Shown here in pieces: positions 29,263 through 35,646 of a stretch of DNA of 64,000 bases; within the stretch, counting starts at the first letter, position 1; each line of letters begins with the position of its first letter. This DNA comes from an uncultured Bacteroidota bacterium. Its GTDB lineage: Bacteria > Bacteroidota > Bacteroidia > B-17B0 > Aurantibacillaceae. The notes below the pieces were generated by a model that was not told the origin of the DNA, ran no database searches, and worked only from the letters and a program-made list of their open reading frames with translations. The stretch is taken from contig CAILKE010000055.1 of assembly GCA_903834765.1 (NCBI GenBank), forward strand, positions 1-64,000, written 5' to 3'. The position numbers and the translations under genes were made by a program.

Positions 29263-30567
29263 TTATTTTAATAAAAAATCGAATTTCTCAGCTGCTTTAA
29301 TAATCACGTCAGCTGCTTTTTGTAATTGTTCGTGTGTGTGTTCGGATGTGATGAACATACGGATACGCGCTTCGTTACGAGGAACCGCAGGGAATTGAAT
29401 GATGCTTGTATCTAAACCGGCACGTTGTAAAAAATCGTTTAATCCTAAAGTTTTACTTTCTGCACCAAAATGAACAATAACAACCCATGCATCACCCTCA
29501 CTTAATTTTACTTTACCTTCCAATAAACCTCTGAAAAAAGTAGCATTTGATTTTAAACGTTTTCTTCTTTCGTCGCCTAATGGCCCGTTAGCTAATTCAA
29601 TTACTTTAACCATTCCGCCTGTAACAGCAGGATCTAGAGCGCAAGAGAACATACGGCATCTTGCATACCAGTTCATGTATTTAATAATTTCTTTTTTTGC
29701 ATATACAGCACCACCAACACCTCCAAAGGCTTTACTAAACGTCATCACGTATAAATCAACATCAGCTAACACGCCTTGTTGTTCACATACGCCGCGACCG
29801 TTATCGCCTGCCACTAAAGCCGAGTGAGCTTCATCCACTAAGGTAAATGCTCCGTATTGTTTTGCTAATCTAACTACTTCTTTTAAATTTCCGTAATCGC
29901 CATCACCACTATAAATTCCTTCAACACAAATTAATACACGGGTAAAATCATCGCACTTCTCTTTTAATAATTCTTCTAAATGAGCCATATCATTATGTCT
30001 GAAAAATGACATTTCTCCTCCAGATAATTTAGCACCTTCTACAATTGACATGTGAGAATTAGCATCCATAATGACTTGATGACCAGGTTTAATAAATGCT
30101 GAAATAGCCCCTAAATTAACACTGTATCCAGCTGTAAATAAAGAAACACCTCTATCTGGTAAATCAAAAAACTTCTCTAGAGCTTGCTCTAATTGTTTAT
30201 GAATTGTGTAGGTGCCACTGATAACAGGCGAACTAGAAGCACCCAAACCATATTTTGCAACTGCATCTTGGGCTGCTTTAATAACATCAGGATGATAACT
30301 GAATCCTAAATAATTATAACTTGATAAATTTACGACATGAACAATTTCTCCATTTTCGCGAGCTAAATCTGTTTCAGTAGTTTGTGTGCCTGAACGAGCA
30401 GCTTCAAATGTGTACATTTTTTTTTCATTTAATGTATCTACATATTCAGAAAATAATTCCATTTCTTCTAAATCAGCCGACATGTTCATCATAAACATAT
30501 CATACGTGTAACTAGAATAATTTTCTTTAACATGTTTAACTAAGCTTTCATCAAGAGTATTTGCCAT
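29263..30567 (-). CDS. alpha-oxoamine synthase, serine-palmitoyltransferase-like
   Basis: The 434-residue PLP enzyme of fold type I condenses an amino acid with an acyl thioester and loses CO2. His172 (NSHMS) would stack on PLP, Asp245 and His248 are in VDEAHS, and the internal aldimine Lys279 is in MTFSKAFGGVGG. The N-terminal 60 residues are longer than in KBL or BioF, as in bacterial serine palmitoyltransferases. Serine (giving 3-ketosphinganine) or cysteate (giving the sulfonolipid base) are both possible; the sequence alone does not decide. An acyl carrier protein encoded two genes upstream suggests an acyl-ACP donor, as known for the Caulobacter enzyme. Confidence 0.85.
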   Translation of the reverse strand: MANTLDESLVKHVKENYSSYTYDMFMMNMSADLEEMELFSEYVDTLNEKKMYTFEAARSGTQTTETDLARENGEIVHVVNLSSYNYLGFSYHPDVIKAAQDAVAKYGLGASSSPVISGTYTIHKQLEQALEKFFDLPDRGVSLFTAGYSVNLGAISAFIKPGHQVIMDANSHMSIVEGAKLSGGEMSFFRHNDMAHLEELLKEKCDDFTRVLICVEGIYSGDGDYGNLKEVVRLAKQYGAFTLVDEAHSALVAGDNGRGVCEQQGVLADVDLYVMTFSKAFGGVGGAVYAKKEIIKYMNWYARCRMFSCALDPAVTGGMVKVIELANGPLGDERRKRLKSNATFFRGLLEGKVKLSEGDAWVVIVHFGAESKTLGLNDFLQRAGLDTSIIQFPAVPRNEARIRMFITSEHTHEQLQKAADVIIKAAEKFDFLLK

Positions 30568-30595
30568 AATTAGTTGATTTTTATAGTTAGTATAA

Positions 30596-30630
30596 TTTAA
30601 AAATCCAACTATGTTAGTTGGATTTTTAAA
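30596..30630 (-). terminator. strong intergenic hairpin between SDR and oxoamine synthase genes
   Basis: A 16-bp perfect stem (30596-30611 with 30615-30630; core AAATCCAACTA / TAGTTGGATTT) has a 3-base loop TGT. On the minus strand the stem ends in a T-rich run, so it can act as a terminator or attenuator after the SDR gene. The oxoamine synthase ATG is 29 bp beyond it. Confidence 0.75.
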
Positions 30631-30637
30631 ATTTTTA

Positions 30638-31462
30638 TTATGCTGTTTTTAATTTCTTTTTTTGTGATCTAGTATAGATTTCCATTAAATTATCGAAGAA
30701 GCTGGTTCCTTTATCAACAGTGATAATTTGTCCGCTAATGGTGTCACAGTAACCAGAGCATAATCCAACAATTGCTTCCGCTAATTCTATTGGTTCAATC
30801 CAGTAATTGTCAGGCACATATTTAGCGGCAAATTCAACTAAATCTTTTCCAAAGGTGTTTTCAAATAATTTAGTTTTAATGGCACGCGAACGAACAGCAT
30901 TTATAACCACACCATGCTTTCGTAAACGAAAGTTAATGTATTTTACAAACACTTCCATTACAGTTTTTGAAGCCGCTACATAATCGTAACCTATCGAATA
31001 GTTTACAGGTCCTGTAGAAGAAACACCCATAATGTATTTAGGATATTTACCAAATGTATTAAAGATCTCTTTAGTGTAAGACACCATAGGGAAACTTGAA
31101 TACGAAATGCTTTGTTTCAATCCTTTTAAGGTATAATCTTCAAAAGCATTAATTACCATGGCTCCCGATACATTACTGATAAAAATATCAATACCTGTAA
31201 AGCCTTGTGATTTTAACTCTTGTAATAATGCTTTTGTATCTTCGTTTTTAGAAACGTCGGCATTTAAATAAATAGGTTTCAATGCTTTTTTCTCTGCAAA
31301 TGCAGCATTGATAGCAGCTTCATCATGGTCGCCCCAATTATAAGTTAATACACATTGAGCACCTCTTTTACCAAAAGATAAGCCTGTTTCTAAACCTATA
31401 CCTCTTGTGCCACCAGTAATAAGCACTACTTTGCCTGTAAAATCTAAAAAAGAATCAGTCAT
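30638..31462 (-). CDS. FabL-like SDR (enoyl-ACP-reductase type), copy 1
   Basis: The product is a 274-residue short-chain dehydrogenase. The cofactor motif TGGTRGIG is at 17-24. The catalytic pair is spaced Tyr159-x6-Lys166 (YDYVAASK), the spacing of enoyl-ACP reductases FabI and FabL, not the classical YxxxK. The C-terminal SGQIITVDKG also resembles FabL. ISNVSG replaces the usual NNAG. It is about 40-45 percent alike by eye to the plus-strand gene at 32703 over the central region (SISYSSFPMVSYT against SIEYSCWPMVEYT). It probably reduces an ACP-bound enoyl or keto intermediate. It lies 8 bp downstream of the ACP gene, so they are translated as one unit. Confidence 0.75.
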   Translation of the reverse strand: MTDSFLDFTGKVVLITGGTRGIGLETGLSFGKRGAQCVLTYNWGDHDEAAINAAFAEKKALKPIYLNADVSKNEDTKALLQELKSQGFTGIDIFISNVSGAMVINAFEDYTLKGLKQSISYSSFPMVSYTKEIFNTFGKYPKYIMGVSSTGPVNYSIGYDYVAASKTVMEVFVKYINFRLRKHGVVINAVRSRAIKTKLFENTFGKDLVEFAAKYVPDNYWIEPIELAEAIVGLCSGYCDTISGQIITVDKGTSFFDNLMEIYTRSQKKKLKTA

Positions 31463-31470
31463 CGTATTAA

Positions 31471-31710
31471 TTACTTAGCGTTTGCTACAAATTTATCAAC
31501 TAAACCAGCGATATTTTTGATGTCAGATAATTCAGTACGAGGTATTTTTACTTTTAATTCACGCATAGATCCTGATACGATTTCAACGATATCTAAGCTA
31601 TTAGCGCCATAATCCATAAACGTTTTTTGTTCTTCGATTTTTTCAGTAATACCTGGTACAGATTTAACTAAGTGCTTTTCAATAACGGCTAAAATTTCTT
31701 GTCTTTCCAT
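31471..31710 (-). CDS. stand-alone acyl carrier protein
   Basis: This 79-residue acidic helical protein holds the phosphopantetheine attachment site in DYGANSLDIVEI, with Ser38 as carrier residue. The sequence around it (NSLD rather than DSLD) and the many charged residues in helix 3 (RTELSDIKNIAGLVDKF) are unlike housekeeping AcpP. It is a dedicated carrier in the style of polyketide or sphingolipid ACPs. It is the first gene of the minus-strand half of the divergent cluster. A genome must also contain an AcpP elsewhere; none is in this window. Confidence 0.88.
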   Translation of the reverse strand: MERQEILAVIEKHLVKSVPGITEKIEEQKTFMDYGANSLDIVEIVSGSMRELKVKIPRTELSDIKNIAGLVDKFVANAK

Positions 31711-31951
31711 TTTAAATAATTGTATTGTTTTGGTTAATTTTTATTAAGGGAGCAAATTTAATAAATTTTACATAATAACCTTGATAGATTAATAAAAAAT
31801 ATACCACCTTATTTTTAGTTATAAACAGTTTTTCAGTTTGAATGTTTAATTATATGAGCCTAAATTAGCTAGAATTAATAATTTTATTATTTTTGCTCTC
31901 TTATTTTGCGTCATATAGCCTAATTTTGGTGCCAAATTAACTTTAAAAACG
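31711..31951. promoter_or_regulatory. divergent promoter region of the ACP/ECH cluster
   Basis: The 241-bp AT-rich gap feeds both halves. On the minus strand a TAnnTTTG-type -7 element is present (plus-strand CAAATTTA, 31753-31760), 43 bp from the ACP start. On the plus strand TATTTTTG (31888-31895) and TAATTTTG (31921-31928) are candidates. None has a perfectly spaced -33 partner, so the exact starts are uncertain. Confidence 0.5.
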
Positions 31952-32716
31952 ATGGATTTTTTTAAAAATCATAGCCTTGTAACCTTAACTGCTGATGAAG
32001 CGGGTATTGCTACGATGCAAATGAAGGATGTGAAAGGCAAAAATGGTTTAACTCCCCATTTTATAGAAGAGTTAATTACCTGTATTACAGAGGTAAAAAA
32101 CAATGAAACCTTTAAAGTACTTATTATGACCGGTACTCCTGATGTTTTTAATTCAGGCGCTGATTTAGATACCTTAGTTAAGCTTTGTAAAAAAGAAATT
32201 AAGCCGGTAGATATTATATTATCCAAGATGATGTTGGATATTCCTATCCCTGTTATTGCAGCAATGGAAGGACATGCTATTGGTGGTGGATTGGCTTTAG
32301 GATTATGCGCTGATATTGCGATTTTAGCCGAAGAAAGCCGCTATGGTTGCTCATTTATGAATATGGGTTTTACACCAGGAATGGGAATTACTAAATTAAT
32401 GGAACATTATATGTCGCCAGCTATTGCTCAGGAAATGCAATATACAGGTATGTTTTACCAAGGTCGACACTTAATAGGAAAAACAAACTTCAATTATATA
32501 TTACCTAAAGCCGACGTGTTGGATAAAGCACAGCAATTAGCGGAAGCCATGTCTGATAAGCCACGTAAGGCATTATCGGTATTGAAAAGATACCAAAGCA
32601 TGACGCGTCGTAAAACCTTTGAAGAAACATACAGCATCGAAACCATGATGCATGAATTAACGTTTGATCAAACAGAAATATTAAAAACCATACAAGAAAA
32701 TTATGTCAAATATTAG
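31952..32716 (+). CDS. enoyl-CoA hydratase/isomerase family protein, PksI (ECH2)-like
   Basis: The product is a 254-residue crotonase-fold protein. The oxyanion-loop region IPVIAAMEGHAIGGGLALGL and the following ADIAILAEESRYGCSFMNMGFTPGMG closely follow the pattern of PksI-type ECH2 enzymes. Those decarboxylate 3-methylglutaconyl-ACP in polyketide beta-branching. The later segments MQYTGMFYQG and KPRKALSVLKRY also fit that group rather than fatty-acid-oxidation hydratases. No HMG-CoA-synthase-like enzyme or PKS lies nearby, so the substrate is probably another ACP-bound acyl chain. The next gene begins before the stop of this one, indicating coupled translation. The family call is firm; the reaction is inferred. 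Confidence 0.82.
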   Translation: MDFFKNHSLVTLTADEAGIATMQMKDVKGKNGLTPHFIEELITCITEVKNNETFKVLIMTGTPDVFNSGADLDTLVKLCKKEIKPVDIILSKMMLDIPIPVIAAMEGHAIGGGLALGLCADIAILAEESRYGCSFMNMGFTPGMGITKLMEHYMSPAIAQEMQYTGMFYQGRHLIGKTNFNYILPKADVLDKAQQLAEAMSDKPRKALSVLKRYQSMTRRKTFEETYSIETMMHELTFDQTEILKTIQENYVKY

Positions 32717-33506
32717 CAAACAACGCGTGGTTTTAGTAACCGGCGGAAGTAAAGGAATTGGAAAAGAAATAGCAATGCAATTTGCTAAACACGGCGATCA
32801 GGTAGTTATTACTTACGGTTGGGGAAGTATTGAAGAAGAAGATATCATTGCAGAATTTACCTCTAAAGGCTTACCTGCACCATATATCCGTCAATCGGAC
32901 GTTATTAATAATGATGATACGAAAGAATTATTAGAAGATATTAAAGCGCGTTTTGGTCGTTTAGATGTATTTATTTCTAACGTATCGTTTGCTAACTTGG
33001 TAAAAAGCCTTGATGATTATAATGAAGGTTCTTTATTAAAGAGCATTGAATACAGCTGTTGGCCAATGGTTGAGTATACTCGCCAAATGAAAGCGGTTAT
33101 TGGAGAATATCCAAAATACGTGATTGCTTTATCATCTCACGGACCGGATAGATTCCATAAGAACTATGATTTTGCAGCTGCTACTAAAGCATTAAATGAA
33201 GTATTAGTAAAATACTTAACTTATCATTTTTATGAAGAAGAAGTTATTTTTAATGTATTAAGAACGCGCCCAGTATTAACCGATTCTTTATTATCAACGC
33301 TTGGTGATGAGTGGAAAGAGTTTATTGCAAAATATGATATTCCTGGAACACATATCGAATTAGAAGAGTTTGCTCAATTAGCATACATCATGTGCAGCGG
33401 CCTAATGGATGGTATTAGAGGACAAACCATCATCGCTGATAAAGGTTATGATTTCGCCGAAGGCTTACAACGTTTATACGTTGATCAAGAAGAATTAGGA
33501 TTGTAG
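32703..33506 (+). CDS. FabL-like SDR (enoyl-ACP-reductase type), copy 2
   Basis: The 267-residue short-chain dehydrogenase is paralogous to the gene at 30638. It has TGGSKGIG at 13-20, ISNVSFA in place of NNAG, and catalytic Tyr155-x6-Lys162 (YDFAAATK). The end IRGQTIIADKG is very like FabL. Its start overlaps the ECH stop by 14 bases, so ECH and this reductase are made together, consistent with successive steps on one carrier-bound intermediate (dehydration or isomerisation, then reduction). It is followed by a strong bidirectional terminator. Confidence 0.76.
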   Translation: MSNISKQRVVLVTGGSKGIGKEIAMQFAKHGDQVVITYGWGSIEEEDIIAEFTSKGLPAPYIRQSDVINNDDTKELLEDIKARFGRLDVFISNVSFANLVKSLDDYNEGSLLKSIEYSCWPMVEYTRQMKAVIGEYPKYVIALSSHGPDRFHKNYDFAAATKALNEVLVKYLTYHFYEEEVIFNVLRTRPVLTDSLLSTLGDEWKEFIAKYDIPGTHIELEEFAQLAYIMCSGLMDGIRGQTIIADKGYDFAEGLQRLYVDQEELGL

Positions 33507-33530
33507 TAACTAATAATCTTACAAAAAATA

Positions 33531-33564
33531 AAAAGTCCCTCAATATGTTTGAGGGACTTTTTTA
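33531..33564. terminator. bidirectional terminator between reductase and Fn3 genes
   Basis: AAGTCCCTCAA (33533-33543) pairs with TTGAGGGACTT (33549-33559) around a 5-base loop, with A and T tracts on both sides. An almost identical hairpin is found at 40397-40430. Confidence 0.92.
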
Positions 33565-33582
33565 TGCGCAAAAATTAAACGC

Positions 33583-34179
33583 TTACACGACATGTACTTG
33601 GTGTGGATCGGTGTATGGTTGCTCATCGTCGTGCACAATTGCTTTTACCCTAAACCAATACTTGTTGCCAGCCGTTAAGCCTGTTACCAAATAACTTGTG
33701 TTATTAGTAATTTTAAGTTGGCTCCATGTATTTTGGTTAATTGGATCCGCTACCATTTCCCAAACATAAGCAGCATGGCTTCCCGCATACGGCGATACCA
33801 AATCAACTGTACCACTTAACGAACCCTGAGTTGCATTAAACGTTTTGGGAGTTATAGCGGTAGCTTGTTTTAAACTAAAACCACTACTGGTTGCTACCAT
33901 GTCGTTATTATTACACTCTAATTCCACTGCTCCCTTAATCGCGATAAGCACTTTTATGACGTAATTTTGTGCGTCTTTTATCGCTACTGTATCAGGATGT
34001 GCGGCGTGTATAGCATTATGCAATGCGACTTTACCAGCAGATAGTAAGGGTAAGTATGTTGTAGCCGAATTATTGAGGGCGGCATTTCCCGTTAAGCCAA
34101 TTTCAATTGTGTTGGCTAACACTTCTACCCCGCTGGGGTCTAGTCCGTTAATTCCAAGGACTAATTTAGTTTGTCTCAT
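33583..34179 (-). CDS. fibronectin type III domain protein with helical N-terminal domain
   Basis: The product has 198 residues from the ATG at 34179 (an upstream in-frame ATG at 34263 gives an unlikely basic extension). There is no signal peptide or membrane segment. Residues of about 1-95 are predicted helical (GLDPSGVEVLANTIEIGL..., SAGKVALHNAIHAAHPDTVAIKDAQNYV). Residues of about 105-195 form an Fn3 fold (AYVWEMVADPINQNTWSQLKI, TAGNKYWFRVKAIV). I do not know a function. It is the gene directly downstream of the 20-bp-periodic array on the minus strand, with its leader in 34180-34440. Whether this domain pair travels with the array in other genomes is worth testing. Confidence 0.8.
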   Translation of the reverse strand: MRQTKLVLGINGLDPSGVEVLANTIEIGLTGNAALNNSATTYLPLLSAGKVALHNAIHAAHPDTVAIKDAQNYVIKVLIAIKGAVELECNNNDMVATSSGFSLKQATAITPKTFNATQGSLSGTVDLVSPYAGSHAAYVWEMVADPINQNTWSQLKITNNTSYLVTGLTAGNKYWFRVKAIVHDDEQPYTDPHQVHVV

Positions 34180-34440
34180 TGTATTAGATTTTTTGTCTCC
34201 GCTAAACTTAGCAAAGAGTGTTTTTTTAATTATTAAATTAATGCATCTCTGATGAGTAAACAAGTGAGACGATGCTGAGCGACTTGTAGTAATTTTTTTG
34301 TTTTATAAATTACTAATGTTGTTTCTGACTATTATAACGAGCAACATTTGAAAATGTTACTCCTTTTAACACCCTTTAACAGCAGTACTTTGTAACTGGT
34401 TAGTTTTAGCGTATAAGTGGTAATTTTTTTTGAGATTTAG
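34180..34440. other. leader region between Fn3 gene and the periodic array
   Basis: No gene is supported here. Two hairpins are visible: TAGTAATTT (34287-34295) with AAATTACTA (34307-34315), and GAGCAACATTT (34339-34349) with AAATGTTACTC (34352-34362), which has one mismatch. Both are AT-rich and could be operators or weak terminators of a transcript from the array side. Confidence 0.45.
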
Positions 34441-34840
34441 TTTTATGCACGGAGCGACAACTTTATGAACAACATTTATACTTGATGCATGAAATTGTAA
34501 GTTTATGCACAGAGCTATAATTTTATGTATAGAAATTTTACTACATGCATACATTTAAACCGTTACGCATAAAAACAAACCTTTATGTAAATTGGTGCAG
34601 GTTTATGCATAGAATTACAACTTTATGCACAACGGAGTGCCTTTATGTATAAAAGTTGCCGTTTATACACAGAGTTGAATTTTTATGCATAAAAATTTAT
34701 GTTCATGCACAAATACTTTGTATTGTGTTTTTCTACTCAACTTTATGCATAACGTAATTTTGTAATGCACAGCGGTGGAACTTTATGCATAAAACACTGC
34801 TTATATGCACAAAATCCTCATCTTGTGCATAAGATGAGGA
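34441..34840. repeat. phased array of 20 units, exact 20-bp period, core TTTATGCAYA
   Basis: Read in 20-bp steps from 34441, every step opens with a version of the same core and continues with unrelated bases, without any insertion or deletion across 400 bp. Counting the 20 units by position: T at 2 in 16, T at 3 in 18, T at 4 in 16, A at 5 in 18, T at 6 in 19, G at 7 in 19, C at 8 in 15, A at 9 in 19, C or T at 10 in 19, A at 11 in 17, purine at 12 in 17. Positions 13-19 show no agreement. Three units (34681, 34741, 34781) contain the perfect palindrome TTATGCATAA. Only unit 15 (34721) is badly degenerate. Twenty bases is not a multiple of three and both strands are rich in stops, so it is non-coding. 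No cas genes are near. Confidence 0.95.
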
Positions 34841-34843
34841 TTT
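34812..34843. terminator. hairpin built around the last array unit
   Basis: AAATCCTCATCTT (34812-34824) and AAGATGAGGATTT (34831-34843) form a perfect 13-bp stem whose 6-base loop GTGCAT is the core of unit 20. It may end the minus-strand transcript of the lipoprotein gene (stop at 34892), because T-rich bases follow on that strand, or it may mark the array end. Confidence 0.7.
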
Positions 34844-34891
34844 AAATAAAACAGTTACTAGAGTTAGTAAAAGCTATAATTGTAAGTAAGC

Positions 34892-35635
34892 CTACTTAAA
34901 TTTTATATTAGTTTTTACAACTTCATAGCCCGTGCGAAAATTATAATTTTTTCCATTAATCACTTGCACATTGTTTTTATAAAAATTAATAATCAGCGCT
35001 ACTGTATTACCTGCGCCAATCGTTGACAAATCAGAGGCTGTGAAACTTAATGTAGTAGGATTATTGGTTAATTTTTGAATGGTTGTTGTAATTGAAGTAC
35101 CTGTCATAGTACCAAAATATACCTCTACCATATCAGCACCGCTGTAATTAGTTAAGGGAATAGAAATACCACTTGCTATCACAAAAGAATCGGCAATAGC
35201 CGAATAGCCAGTGTAAATAGGATAAGGAGTTGTATTAGAAAAACTAAAACTTGGTACGGCGGTAGAACCTGAAATTATCCAATTATGTGGCGTATTATAG
35301 GTACTTGTTGTTGAATCGCCATAATAATATTGCACTCCATAAGCATTTTTCTGAAAGGTTGTTCCGTTTAAACTTACCGCTCCCATATCTAACAAAGAGC
35401 CTACTAATGGATCATCGTTAATTAATGGAGTATTGGACACATAGGCATTACTAAAATTAGACTGATTACTAACTAAGGTATTAGTAATGATAACTCCTTT
35501 ACGACTTGAAAATACAGCATAATTACCTGTAGGTGTGCCACCACCACCTCCCGTATTTGTAGGCGCAGGTGTTTCAGTTTTTTTGCAAGCAATCAGGCTT
35601 AATAAGCCTATACATAAGATGGAAATTTTTTTCAT
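34892..35635 (-). CDS. lipoprotein of unknown function, paralogue of the next gene
   Basis: The product has 247 residues with a lipoprotein signal (MKKISILCIGLLSLIAC, Cys17) and a Gly-rich linker (about 29-38). The mature part is beta-rich with many Ser, Thr and Asn. The second half matches the neighbouring gene at 35647: NWIISGSTAVPSFSF against HWKVTGYSAIPSMNF, and NGKNYNFRTGYEVVKTNI against AGKKYLFRNMFSFVKTGI. I do not recognise the family. Membrane attachment through the lipid is likely, with display in the periplasm or at the surface. It is the last gene of a short minus-strand run and faces the 20-bp array. Confidence 0.75.
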   Translation of the reverse strand: MKKISILCIGLLSLIACKKTETPAPTNTGGGGGTPTGNYAVFSSRKGVIITNTLVSNQSNFSNAYVSNTPLINDDPLVGSLLDMGAVSLNGTTFQKNAYGVQYYYGDSTTSTYNTPHNWIISGSTAVPSFSFSNTTPYPIYTGYSAIADSFVIASGISIPLTNYSGADMVEVYFGTMTGTSITTTIQKLTNNPTTLSFTASDLSTIGAGNTVALIINFYKNNVQVINGKNYNFRTGYEVVKTNIKFK

Positions 35636-35646
35636 TGTTGTTGAAT

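Noticed and set aside
28461-33506. Flexirubin or aryl-polyene pigment cluster
   Set aside because: No ketosynthase, aromatic ammonia-lyase-like or acyltransferase genes are present, and the oxoamine synthase is not part of those clusters.
28461-33506. Definite sulfonolipid (capnine) locus
   Set aside because: No cysteate synthase gene lies nearby, and serine use by the oxoamine synthase is equally possible.
34366-34554. Minus-strand 62-codon open frame inside the array region with a repeating amino-acid pattern
   Set aside because: It is the shadow of the 20-bp period read in one frame (20 bases times three gives a 20-residue repeat). It has no start signal and does not extend over the rest of the array.
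34441-34840. CRISPR array
   Set aside because: The conserved part is only about 10-12 bp and the variable part about 8 bp, far too short for CRISPR repeats and spacers, and no cas genes are in the window.
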